Assembly (NCBI GenBank): GCA_965222695.1
Contig: OZ244967.1
Location: 744,001 to 808,000 of the forward strand
Source: UBA7957 sp965222695
Lineage (GTDB): Bacteria > Pseudomonadota > Gammaproteobacteria > Granulosicoccales > Granulosicoccaceae
Reading direction: 5' to 3'
Length of the DNA stretch: 64,000 bases
How positions within the stretch are numbered: the stretch's first letter is position 1; each line of letters begins with the position of its first letter. Positions 44,479 through 53,027 of the stretch are shown here, one piece after another. The position numbers and the translations under genes were made by a program. A model generated the notes under the pieces. That model did no database searches, was not told the DNA's origin, and saw only the letters and a program-made list of their open reading frames with translations.

Positions 44479-45561
44479 ATGACCCGTTATTGCTTTCCAT
44501 GCCTTTGCAAGTCAATCCTTTTCATGGCAGGCGTGCTGCCGCTTGTCCTTATCGCCGAAGGGACTAAAGACAGCGCGGATCTTATCTATAAGGCTTTATC
44601 CAATATTACACAGCTCACATTCGAGGGGGATAATGGCGAGGCCTATTTCAGCAGTGATGGAAAACAGCTGATATACCAATCCAACCGGGGCGGTGAACAG
44701 TGCGACAAGATCTGGACCATGAATATTGACGGTTCGGCCAAGAGGCGCGTGAGTCCGGATCATGGCGCCCATACCTGCTCCTTTTTTTTCCCGGGTGCCG
44801 AAGAAATCGTTTTCGCATCCACTTCCCATCTTGAAGGCGACTGTCCACCGAAGCCGGAGTATTCATCCAGGACCAGATACACCTGGCCTCTGCACCCTTA
44901 TTCAATTTACAAGGCCAGTGCCGACGGTTCGAACCTGCAGCGGCTTACCCATAATCGATACTATGATGCTGAGCCGATTATTTCCGCCGACGGAAACAGA
45001 ATCGTATTCGGTTCACAGCGGGAAAGGGATTTCGATGTCTATATAATGAATGCTGACGGTTCCGGTGTTCAGCGACTGACAGACACTGTCGGATATGACG
45101 GGGGTCCCTGGTTTTCTCCCGATGCCACTAAAATTGTCTGGCGAGCCTGGCATCCGCAAACCGAGGACGAAAAAGCCCAATGGCGCGACAGCATGCAGAA
45201 TCACTATATTACTTCCACGCCTTTGGATCTCTGGGTGATGAATGCCGATGGCAGCGGAAAAGTAAGGCTGACGGATAATGGCGCGACCAATTGGGCGCCT
45301 TCCTGGCATCCGGATGGTCGGCGGATAATCTTTTCAAGCAATATGGATGACTGGCGCGACGACTACCAAGCCTTTGGCCATAATTTTGAGCTGTATATGA
45401 TCGAACTGGATGGAAGCGGCCTGCGGCGGTTGACTCATAATACCGTGTTTGACAGCTTTCCCATGTTTTCTCCCGATGGAAAAAAACTGGTATTCGCTTC
45501 AAACCGCAACCCGCAAAAACCCCGTGCAACGGATATCTATATCGCAGACTGGAAAGAGTAA
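44479..45561 (+). CDS. TolB-like beta-propeller protein (PD40 repeats)
   Basis: 360 residues with a signal-like N-terminus (about 1-28). Repeats of the PD40/WD40-like kind: AYFSSDGKQLIYQSNRGGEQCDKIWTMNIDGS, PIISADGNRIVFGSQRERDFDVYIMNADGS, PWFSPDATKIVWRAW, SWHPDGRRIIFSSNM and MFSPDGKKLVFASNRNP, giving a six-blade-like propeller. Its stop overlaps the ATG of the following peptidase gene by one base, so the two are coupled. Homologs in other bacteria are often joined to M28-type peptidases. Likely a periplasmic substrate-recognition partner (inference). Confidence 0.86.
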   Translation: MTRYCFPCLCKSILFMAGVLPLVLIAEGTKDSADLIYKALSNITQLTFEGDNGEAYFSSDGKQLIYQSNRGGEQCDKIWTMNIDGSAKRRVSPDHGAHTCSFFFPGAEEIVFASTSHLEGDCPPKPEYSSRTRYTWPLHPYSIYKASADGSNLQRLTHNRYYDAEPIISADGNRIVFGSQRERDFDVYIMNADGSGVQRLTDTVGYDGGPWFSPDATKIVWRAWHPQTEDEKAQWRDSMQNHYITSTPLDLWVMNADGSGKVRLTDNGATNWAPSWHPDGRRIIFSSNMDDWRDDYQAFGHNFELYMIELDGSGLRRLTHNTVFDSFPMFSPDGKKLVFASNRNPQKPRATDIYIADWKE

Positions 45562-48500
45562 TGAATATGCGGGTAAGACCGATTCAGTGGATTTGGCAGT
45601 TTGTACTGATCGCAGTGGTTGTGCCGACAGATATGGCCCTGGCGGTGACCGGCGTCGTTTCCCACACACTGGAGGTGCGCCTCGATCCACAAAGCAAACA
45701 CCTTCAGGTAAGAGACAAAATTAACCTTGAAGGGCTTTCCGGACAAGAGTTGGATTTTACTCTCAACGCAAATTTAACGCTTCGAGTGTTAAATCAAAAT
45801 GTTGTCTTGAAGGAACGGCAGTCGGCGGGTAATTCCCTGTTCAAACATTATCGGTTAAGGGTGACGGACACGGTCGGGCAGATCACTGTCGAATATGGAG
45901 GAATCATAGATTATGAGCTGGAAGCTTATGGAAAGGAATTGGCGCGGGGTTTTCGCAGTACCCCCGGAATTATCTCCGAACAGGGCGTTTATTTATCCGG
46001 GGCGACGGGCTGGTACCCGCAGTTTCAATCTGCCACCGGAATAAGGTTTGAATTGAATATTCAGCTTCCGACGGGCTGGAAATCGGTCAGTCAGGGCAGC
46101 CGTGGACAGAGCGGGCCGGTCGATGGGCTTGCAGTGGAATCCTGGTCGGAAAACCGGCTACAGCAGGAAATCTACCTGATTGCGGCCCGGTTTTATGAAT
46201 ATACGGATAAGAGCGATCTGCCTGTCGCCATGGTTTTTTTACGTTCAGCGGACGAAAATCTGGCCGATCGCTACCTTCAGGCAACACGCCGGTACACCGA
46301 ACTGTATCGACAACTGCTCGGTGAATACCCTTACAGTAAGTTTGCTTTGGTGGAAAACTTCTGGGAGACGGGCTACGGAATGCCTTCCTTCACCTTACTG
46401 GGTTCCAGAGTTGTAAGACTGCCATTTATTATCAATTCTTCTTATCCGCACGAAATTCTGCATAACTGGTGGGGTAACGGCGTTTACGTGGATTACCGCT
46501 CGGGAAACTGGAGCGAAGGGCTGACCGCGTACCTCGCCGATCATCTGATTAAAGATCAACAGGGGCAGGCCGCGCAATACCGGCAACAGGTATTGCAAAA
46601 GTACAGGGATTATGCGACCGCGAGCCAGGAATTTCCGCTCAGGGATTTTAAAAGCCGTCACAGCAGCGCCTCCGAAGCCATCGGCTACGGAAAATCGTTG
46701 ATGCTGTTTCATATGTTGCGCCAGCAATTGGGCGATCGACATTTTATCGAGGGTTTAAAACATTTTTACCGGACATTCCAGTTTCAGAAGGCCTCTTTTG
46801 AAGATCTGAAAAGCTCCCTTGAATACGTGTCGCAGCAGGATCTTACATTCGTTTTCGAGCAATGGGTGAATCGGATTGGTGCGCCGGTTCTGACCGTAAC
46901 AAACAGCAAAATGACTCAAACCGGCGATGGGTACGTGTTGTCATTCGAGCTGAGGCAAAATCAAGCGGGAGAAGCCTACAGTCTCCGGGTGCCCGTGGCA
47001 GTCACTTTGAAGGGTGAGAAAAAAGCTTATCAGCAGTCTTTGTTGATGGAAAAAAAGATCGAGCGTTATGAATTGCGTTTCGAAGAACCCCCACTGCGGC
47101 TCGACATTGATCCGGAGTTCGATCTTTTCCGGGTCTTATCCACGGAGGAGACTCCGGCGGCATTCACAGAAATATTCGGCAGTGAACAATTGCTTTTATT
47201 GTTACCGGAAAACGCCGATCAGGCATTGATCCATGCCTATCGGCGCTTTGCCGAAAGTGTACGTCAGATGGGGCCGGCGGAAGTGGTCATCAAACGCGAC
47301 AGCGAAGTGACGGAACTTCCCGAGAATATACCGGTGATGCTGATCGGCTGGGAAAACCGGTTTCTGGACAAGATCCTTTCCCTGCTGGGGCAAGACCGAG
47401 AGTCATTGCAACAGGACACGCTGCGGCTGGCTGATCAGTCGTTTTCTCTGAACAGCCACTCTTTTGCCCTGACCCGCAGGCGCGACAATTCCGAGGCAAC
47501 ACCGATCGGTTTTATTGCAACGAAAACTCCCGGTGCCTTGCCCGGTTTAAGCCGCAAGTTGCCGCACTATCACAAATACAGCTTTTTAGCTTTTTCCGGA
47601 ACAGAGCCAGAGAACAGGCTTAAGGGACGCTGGCCGATACAGGATTCACCGATGAGTATGGCTTTTGAAGGCGGGGCGAGCAGGGCAGGCTTGCAAAAAG
47701 CGAGTCCACTGGCATCTCCACCCCCGGTTTTTAGCCGCCGGAACATGATGGAAACCATTGAGTATCTGTCGGATGAGCAGCATTCGGGCCGGGCGATAAC
47801 CGATTCGACACTGGATCGGATAGCGGATTATATAGCAGAGTCATTTGCCGGGGCCGGGCTTGTTCCCGGCGGCGACAGGCAAACCGGCTATTTCCAGAGC
47901 TGGAGCGACAAGGCCGGAGAACCCGAGCAACCGGTAAGGCTCAAAAACGTGGTCGGCGTGATACCCGGAACTAATCCGGACTACGCAGGTGAAAGCATTG
48001 TCATTGGTGCCCACTATGATCATTTGGGTCTGGGATGGCCGGATGTCCGGGGTGACAACAAAGGCAAAATTCATCCCGGCGCCGACGATAATGCAAGCGG
48101 AGTGGCCGTGTTACTGGAGCTGGCCAGAGTGTTGGCTAGAAATCCCAAGCCTGAGCGAAGCCTGGTTTTTGTCGCCTTCACTGCCGAGGAAGCCGGCCGT
48201 AGAGGATCCAGGCACTATCTGGCATCACAGGAAACCTATCCCGCGGATAAAATAGCCGCCATGCTGAATCTGGACAGTGTGGGGCGGCTGTCCGATGGAC
48301 AACTCTACGTACTTGGCGCGAATTCGGCGAGCGAATGGCCGCATATTTTCCGGGGGGTGAACTTTGTTCTGGGGATTGACACGACGCTGGTTACCGAAAG
48401 TGTGGATTCCAGTGACCAGGTCAGTTTTCACGAGGCTGGTATAGCCGCGGTGCAGTTGTTTACCGGCGCTCATCTTGACTATCATCGGCCTTCCGATACC

Positions 48501-48905
48501 ATCGACAAAATCGACGGTGACGGCCTGCGAAAAGTTGCACGAGTCAGCAAAGAGGTTGTCGAATACCTGGCATCAAGGGAAAATGCACTGTCCGTTACTC
48601 TTGATCACTCTGAGTTCCGCGAACCGAAAAATAACCGGGGCCGCAAGGTAAGTCTCGGCACGGTGCCGGATTTCACCTGGAACGGTGGCGGTTATAGATT
48701 GGACGGCGTAGTGCCGGATTCTCCGGCGGCAAGTGCAGGCTTGCAGAAAGGAGACATTATCACGAAAATCGGCGATTATAATATCAACAGTATTCGTGAT
48801 ATGTCGAATACTCTGAAGTCCTTTTCCAGCGGATCACAGGTATTGATACGATTCCATCGAAACGGGGCTGCAATGACAACCGAGGCTGTACTGGCCGATC
48901 GTTAG
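45561..48905 (+). CDS. two-headed metallopeptidase: M1-like plus M28 plus PDZ
   Basis: 1114 residues with an N-terminal signal (about 1-28). Residues about 35-480 are M1 aminopeptidase-like: HEILH zinc motif with His297, followed by WWGNG and the third ligand Glu in NWSEGLTAYLADHL. A linking region (about 480-720) looks like an Ig-like domain plus a mixed-fold insert. Residues about 730-985 form an M28 peptidase: GAHYDHLG (His818), HPGADDNASGVAVLLELA, FTAEEAGRRGSRHY, LNLDSVGRL and HLDYHRPSDTID. The end (about 1015-1110) is a PDZ domain. Secreted or periplasmic protein degradation is likely. The stop codon TAG is made by the end of a repeat element. Confidence 0.9.
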   Translation: MNMRVRPIQWIWQFVLIAVVVPTDMALAVTGVVSHTLEVRLDPQSKHLQVRDKINLEGLSGQELDFTLNANLTLRVLNQNVVLKERQSAGNSLFKHYRLRVTDTVGQITVEYGGIIDYELEAYGKELARGFRSTPGIISEQGVYLSGATGWYPQFQSATGIRFELNIQLPTGWKSVSQGSRGQSGPVDGLAVESWSENRLQQEIYLIAARFYEYTDKSDLPVAMVFLRSADENLADRYLQATRRYTELYRQLLGEYPYSKFALVENFWETGYGMPSFTLLGSRVVRLPFIINSSYPHEILHNWWGNGVYVDYRSGNWSEGLTAYLADHLIKDQQGQAAQYRQQVLQKYRDYATASQEFPLRDFKSRHSSASEAIGYGKSLMLFHMLRQQLGDRHFIEGLKHFYRTFQFQKASFEDLKSSLEYVSQQDLTFVFEQWVNRIGAPVLTVTNSKMTQTGDGYVLSFELRQNQAGEAYSLRVPVAVTLKGEKKAYQQSLLMEKKIERYELRFEEPPLRLDIDPEFDLFRVLSTEETPAAFTEIFGSEQLLLLLPENADQALIHAYRRFAESVRQMGPAEVVIKRDSEVTELPENIPVMLIGWENRFLDKILSLLGQDRESLQQDTLRLADQSFSLNSHSFALTRRRDNSEATPIGFIATKTPGALPGLSRKLPHYHKYSFLAFSGTEPENRLKGRWPIQDSPMSMAFEGGASRAGLQKASPLASPPPVFSRRNMMETIEYLSDEQHSGRAITDSTLDRIADYIAESFAGAGLVPGGDRQTGYFQSWSDKAGEPEQPVRLKNVVGVIPGTNPDYAGESIVIGAHYDHLGLGWPDVRGDNKGKIHPGADDNASGVAVLLELARVLARNPKPERSLVFVAFTAEEAGRRGSRHYLASQETYPADKIAAMLNLDSVGRLSDGQLYVLGANSASEWPHIFRGVNFVLGIDTTLVTESVDSSDQVSFHEAGIAAVQLFTGAHLDYHRPSDTIDKIDGDGLRKVARVSKEVVEYLASRENALSVTLDHSEFREPKNNRGRKVSLGTVPDFTWNGGGYRLDGVVPDSPAASAGLQKGDIITKIGDYNINSIRDMSNTLKSFSSGSQVLIRFHRNGAAMTTEAVLADR

Positions 48906-49170
48906 TAGTCCGTCCACTTGATAAGTACGGGTTCAGCGGGCCTGACTGCGTTCGCAGCAAGGCGCTGTTGCGAAGACAGAGTTGGGCTAGGTCGAGCAAT
49001 AGCCACGCAGTCTGCGGGCGCAGTCTGGCCCGACCGAAGGGAGCTGCAGAGCCGTCCCACAGCGGCGTTGCTGCTCTTGATAATGGAACAACCCTTGTCT
49101 GCGAGCAGCGCCTTGCTGTGAAACGGCTCTGCGGCTCTGAACCCGAACTTATCAAGTGGACGGACTACTA
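48903..49170. mobile_element. 268-bp MITE-like element with 34-bp terminal inverted repeats
   Basis: TAGTAGTCCGTCCACTTGAT then AAGTACGGGTTCAG (48903-48936) faces CTGAACCCGAACTTATCAAG then TGGACGGACTACTA (49137-49170), 34 bp with one mismatch. The interior is itself a long imperfect foldback, and no open frame is plausible. Both ends show TA, consistent with a TA target (IS630/mariner-type, inference). The terminal TAG serves as the stop codon of the peptidase gene. A solo end is at 37304-37335. Confidence 0.85.
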
Positions 49171-49438
49171 GTGCTCCAGATTAAACTGACGGACGAACAA
49201 AAATGCGTGGTACGCCTCTGAGTCGTTGTTAGGCGGGTTTGTTGTAAGAAGTGTAGGCGCCATGGATGGCGCCTTCAAGACTACATGGACGTATTTACGG
49301 CGTCTTCTGAAAACAAACCCGCCTAACAGCGACGTTGCTCACCATTGGTAACTTGATCCGTCAATATCCACCCATACTCGATTGCAGTCAATTTATGTCA
49401 TAATCCCGAATTTACAGATGCGATAAACGGCTAAGACA
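48906..49438. other. 533-bp repeat-filled intergenic region
   Basis: Mostly the MITE-like element (to 49170) and the palindromic repeat (49222-49333). Small frames here arise from the repeats and are not genes. About 100 bp after the second repeat precede the DAHP synthase gene and should contain its promoter. Confidence 0.6.
49222..49333. repeat. 112-bp palindromic repeat (GGCGCCATGGATGGCGCC type)
   Basis: Outer arms GTCGTTGTTAGGCGGGTTTG plus TT (49222-49243) and AACAAACCCGCCTAACAGCG plus AC (49312-49333) match with one change. The inner part carries GGCGCCATGGATGGCGCC, itself a near-perfect palindrome. I recall similar CATGGATGG...TACATGGACGTA repeats from marine gammaproteobacterial genomes. 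Confidence 0.8.
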
Positions 49439-50800
49439 ATGACAGAAGAATGGTCTCCGCAGATCTGGCGCTCCTTACCCCCTGTGCAGATGCCCCAGTA
49501 CCGGGATCCGCAGGCACTGTCGGAGGTGAAGCAGCGTCTCAATACATCGCCGCCGCTGGTTTTTGCCGGAGAGGCCCGCCATCTTTTATCGCAGTTGGCC
49601 CGTGTGGTCGAAGGCAAGGCTTTTTTATTGCAGGGTGGGGACTGCGCTGAAAGTTTTAGCGAATTTCATCCCGATACCATTCGCGATACTTTCAGAGCTT
49701 TGCTGCAAATGGCTGTGGTACTCACCTTCGGAGCATCATGTCCGGTCATAAAAATCGGCAGAATTGCCGGCCAGTTTGCCAAGCCAAGATCGAGTCCGAG
49801 TGAAACACGGGAAGGCGAAGAATTGCCCTCGTATCGGGGGGATATTATCAATGATCTCGCATTCAACAGGCAGGCACGTACCCCCGACCCCAAACGGATG
49901 TTGCGTGCCTACTCTCAATCCGCATCAACATTGAATTTCTTGCGTGCGCTGGCCTACGGTGGATACTCGGATCTTCACGAGGTACACAGTTGGAATATGG
50001 AGTTTGTCGCCGACAGTCCCCTGGGAGAAAAATACCGATCCTTGGCCGATCGCATCGATGAAGCTCTGACCTTTATGGATGCATGCGGCGTGAACAGCAA
50101 GACCTCGCATGCTTTGCACACGACGGATTTTTATGTTTCCCACGAAGCACTTTTGCTGGAATACGAAGAGGCATTGACACGGCAGGATTCCAAGTCCGGT
50201 GAGTGGTATGATACTTCCGCGCATATGCTTTGGATCGGAGACCGTACCCGTGAACCGAATGGCGCCCATGTTCAGTTTTTAAAAGGCGTTGCCAATCCTG
50301 TCGGACTGAAGGCCGGCCCGACATTGAGCGCGGAGCAACTGCTGAGGCTGCTGGAGGTTCTAAACCCCCGTAATATCGCCGGCCGCGTTACGGTGATCAG
50401 CCGTATGGGCGCAGACGGCGTTGCGGAACACCTGCCAGGCCTGATCAAAGCGGTTGAAAAAGAAGGGCTGAAAGTCTTATGGTCCTGCGATCCAATGCAC
50501 GGAAATACGGTGAGTACAAGCCAAGGGTTGAAAACCCGCTCATTTGATCGGATTCTGGATGAAGTCCGGCAGTTTTTTGCCATTCATCAGTCTGAAGGCA
50601 GTTACGCCGGGGGACTGCATTTTGAAATGACCGGCCAGTCGGTAACCGAATGCACCGGAGGGGCAGAGTCCATCGATGAAGACGCTTTGATGCATTGTTA
50701 TCAAACCAACTGTGACCCACGTCTGAATGCGCGTCAAGGGTTGGAGTTGGCTTTTCTGATCGCCGGAATTCTGAAACAGCGAAGCCCTGTCGACTCATAA
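49439..50800 (+). CDS. class II 3-deoxy-7-phosphoheptulonate synthase
   Basis: 453 residues, the plant-like (AroAII) class. Motifs: LPPVQMPQYRDP at the N-terminus, FLLQGGDCAESF (about 60-71) with the conserved Cys that binds the metal, RMLRAYSQSASTLNFLRA, HMLWIGDRTREPNGAHVQFLKGVANPVGLKAGP (about 255-290), WSCDPMHGNT and HFEMTGQSVTECTGG. It joins phosphoenolpyruvate and erythrose-4-phosphate to start the shikimate pathway. Class II enzymes are less common in enterics but usual in some other proteobacteria. Single gene, no leader attenuator seen. Confidence 0.93.
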   Translation: MTEEWSPQIWRSLPPVQMPQYRDPQALSEVKQRLNTSPPLVFAGEARHLLSQLARVVEGKAFLLQGGDCAESFSEFHPDTIRDTFRALLQMAVVLTFGASCPVIKIGRIAGQFAKPRSSPSETREGEELPSYRGDIINDLAFNRQARTPDPKRMLRAYSQSASTLNFLRALAYGGYSDLHEVHSWNMEFVADSPLGEKYRSLADRIDEALTFMDACGVNSKTSHALHTTDFYVSHEALLLEYEEALTRQDSKSGEWYDTSAHMLWIGDRTREPNGAHVQFLKGVANPVGLKAGPTLSAEQLLRLLEVLNPRNIAGRVTVISRMGADGVAEHLPGLIKAVEKEGLKVLWSCDPMHGNTVSTSQGLKTRSFDRILDEVRQFFAIHQSEGSYAGGLHFEMTGQSVTECTGGAESIDEDALMHCYQTNCDPRLNARQGLELAFLIAGILKQRSPVDS

Positions 50801-50843
50801 TCCCGGCGACATTCTGAATAGAGATTGACTAACGGAGGATGCC

Positions 50844-52154
50844 ATGCCCGCACCGCAATATCCGCGATTTGATACCCTGAGCCTGCATGCGGGCCAGCAA
50901 CCCGATTCCGACACCGGCTCACGCGCTACGCCTATCTATCAGACAACATCCTACGTGTTTAAGGATACTGACCATGCCGCTTCATTGTTTTCCATGGCCA
51001 GGGCCGGACACGTTTATACCCGGATTTCCAATCCAACGGTAGCGGTGCTCGAAGAACGCCTGGCGGCGCTCGAGGGCGGGGTGGCCGCAATTGCGGCGGC
51101 TTCGGGTATGGCGGCGATTCATCTGGCGATCACGACTCTGCTGAACGCCGGGGATCATATCGTGGCTTCCCGCGCACTCTATGGTGGAACACATAATCTG
51201 CTTACCTATACACTGAAGCGATTCGGTATAGAAACCACGTTTGTGGATCCACGGGACGTCGATGCCTTTGCCGGCGCAATACAGTCCGACACGCGGCTGC
51301 TGTTCGCGGAGACTGTAGCCAACCCTCGGTGTGAAGTTCTGGATATAGAAGCCGTTTCCAGGGTCGCGCGCGAAAACGCGATCCCACTGATGCTTGATGC
51401 AACCTTGACAACACCCTATCTGTTAAAGCCTTTTGAACTCGGTGCCGATATCGCGGTTCATTCTTTGACCAAGTTTCTTGGCGGACACGGAAATACGATC
51501 GGCGGCAGCATTATCGATTCGGGAAATTTCGATTGGCGGGCATCCGGTAAATTTCCCAATCTGACGGAACCCTATGACGGCTTTCACGGGATCAACTTTG
51601 TTGAAGAATTCGGTCCCAATGCCTATTTAATGCGTGCACGCCGGGAAGGGCTGAGGGATTTTGGCGCGGCCCTGAGCCCGAACAGCGCGTTTCAAATTCT
51701 TCAGGGCATAGAGACACTGCCCTTGAGGATGCAGCGGCATGTGGAAAACACCGGTAAGATTGTCGATTTTCTCAGCCAGCATCAGCAAGTCGCCTGCGTG
51801 CACTCACCGCTTCTGAATACCCATCCTGATCATGAGCTGGCAAAACGAATCCTACCCAACGGGAGTGGGGCCGTATTCAGCTTTGAACTTAAGGGTGACC
51901 GTGAAGCGGGGAGAGTATTTATCGAGTCGCTGCGCTTGTTTTCACACTTAGCCAATGTCGGCGATGCCCGGTCGTTGGTGATTCACCCGGCATCCACCAC
52001 GCACGCACGGATGGATGCAGCGGACCTGCGGGATGCGGGCATAGGAGAAGGTCTTATCCGGCTTTCGATCGGGCTTGAGGACCCGGCGGATCTGATCGCT
52101 GATCTGTCCTACGCCTTGCATAAAGTCAAGAAAATAGGCGGAGGAAAGCGATGA
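50844..52154 (+). CDS. metY: O-acetylhomoserine sulfhydrylase (Cys/Met PLP family)
   Basis: 436 residues. GGAGG precedes the ATG. Start FDTLSLHAGQQPDSDTGSRATPIYQTTSYVF, then FSMARAGHVYTRISNPTVAVLEERLAALEGG, PLP lysine in HSLTKFLGGHGNTIGG, and a C-terminal SLRLFSHLANVGDARSLVIHPASTTH are the MetY signature rather than MetB/MetC. Converts O-acetylhomoserine and sulfide to homocysteine. It overlaps the alpha/beta hydrolase gene by 4 bp (ATGA). The neighbouring acetyl-transfer gene metX is not in the window. Confidence 0.9.
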   Translation: MPAPQYPRFDTLSLHAGQQPDSDTGSRATPIYQTTSYVFKDTDHAASLFSMARAGHVYTRISNPTVAVLEERLAALEGGVAAIAAASGMAAIHLAITTLLNAGDHIVASRALYGGTHNLLTYTLKRFGIETTFVDPRDVDAFAGAIQSDTRLLFAETVANPRCEVLDIEAVSRVARENAIPLMLDATLTTPYLLKPFELGADIAVHSLTKFLGGHGNTIGGSIIDSGNFDWRASGKFPNLTEPYDGFHGINFVEEFGPNAYLMRARREGLRDFGAALSPNSAFQILQGIETLPLRMQRHVENTGKIVDFLSQHQQVACVHSPLLNTHPDHELAKRILPNGSGAVFSFELKGDREAGRVFIESLRLFSHLANVGDARSLVIHPASTTHARMDAADLRDAGIGEGLIRLSIGLEDPADLIADLSYALHKVKKIGGGKR

Positions 52155-52951
52155 ATGTTTCCCTGAACAAGCGGCAGGTTTTTCTCGGCACCGGAGGCGT
52201 GGATTTCAATCCAGACCTACCTTGTATTGTTTTTATTCACGGTGCTGCAATGGACCATACTTTCTGGACATTGCACAGTCGTTATTTTGCCCGCAACGGA
52301 TACTGTGTGCTGACGCCGGATTTACCCGGACACGGATCTAGCGAAGGCGAGGCCTTGCAAAGTATCGGCGAACTGGCCCGGTGGCTGATCAGTGTGCTCG
52401 ATCATCTGAGTGTTTCGCGCGTTGCGCTTGCAGGGCATTCCATGGGTTCTTTGACCGCGCTGGAGAGCGCAGCGTCATATCCGGAACGGGTGGATAGCCT
52501 GGTCTTAATGGGAACGGCCTATCCCATGCGGGTCAGCGATGCGCTCTTGGACGCTTCGCGCGAAAATCACCGCAGTGCGTTTGATATGGTTACTCTGTTT
52601 GGAACCGCTTATCGAACGCAGATCGGTAGTAACCCTTTTGCCGGAGTCAACGTGGTCAACAGTTGTTTGCGCTTGCTGGAAAAATCGAAGCCTGGCTCCT
52701 TGTACAATGCTTTGACAGCTTGTAATAGTTACGATAGAGGTGAGGAAGCTGCGCAGAGAATTCGCTGCCCGACGACACTGATTGTCGGGCAGCAGGATTC
52801 AATGACACCACCTAAAGCCGCCTACCATTTAGCGAAATCGATCAATAACAGCAAGATTATAGAGATTCCCGAATGCGGTCATATGCACCCCTATGAGCAA
52901 CCTGAAGCCTCGCATCAGGCCTTGGTAAAGGCTTTTTCAGCGACCGGGTAA
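52151..52951 (+). CDS. alpha/beta hydrolase
   Basis: 266 residues. Oxyanion motif FIHGAAMDHTFW (about 30), nucleophile Ser in LAGHSMGSLTALESA (GHSMG, about residue 98), Asp in TTLIVGQQDSMTPP (about 215) and His in ECGHMHPYEQPE near residue 241. No signal peptide. Coupled to metY by a 4-bp overlap, so its expression is tied to methionine synthesis; it is not MetX-like in length or sequence. Possible esterase or thioesterase, unknown substrate. Confidence 0.86.
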   Translation: MNVSLNKRQVFLGTGGVDFNPDLPCIVFIHGAAMDHTFWTLHSRYFARNGYCVLTPDLPGHGSSEGEALQSIGELARWLISVLDHLSVSRVALAGHSMGSLTALESAASYPERVDSLVLMGTAYPMRVSDALLDASRENHRSAFDMVTLFGTAYRTQIGSNPFAGVNVVNSCLRLLEKSKPGSLYNALTACNSYDRGEEAAQRIRCPTTLIVGQQDSMTPPKAAYHLAKSINNSKIIEIPECGHMHPYEQPEASHQALVKAFSATG

Positions 52952-52964
52952 TTCATCACCTAAA

Positions 52965-52995
52965 AAGCCTCATTCACGAGCGGTGAATGAGGCTT
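52965..52995. terminator. bidirectional terminator hairpin
   Basis: AAGCCTCATTCAC-GAGCG-GTGAATGAGGCTT is a perfect 13-bp stem between the convergent hydrolase and cytochrome genes. T-rich CTTTTTT follows on the plus side; an A-rich run (AAAAAG) on the other side gives Ts on the minus strand. Confidence 0.85.
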
Positions 52996-53027
52996 AAAGG
53001 CGTTTCTTTTTTCGGTTAAGTATCGGC

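Noticed and set aside
50801..50843. SAM riboswitch before metY
   Set aside because: The gap is only 43 bp and holds just the ribosome site; no riboswitch core is possible.
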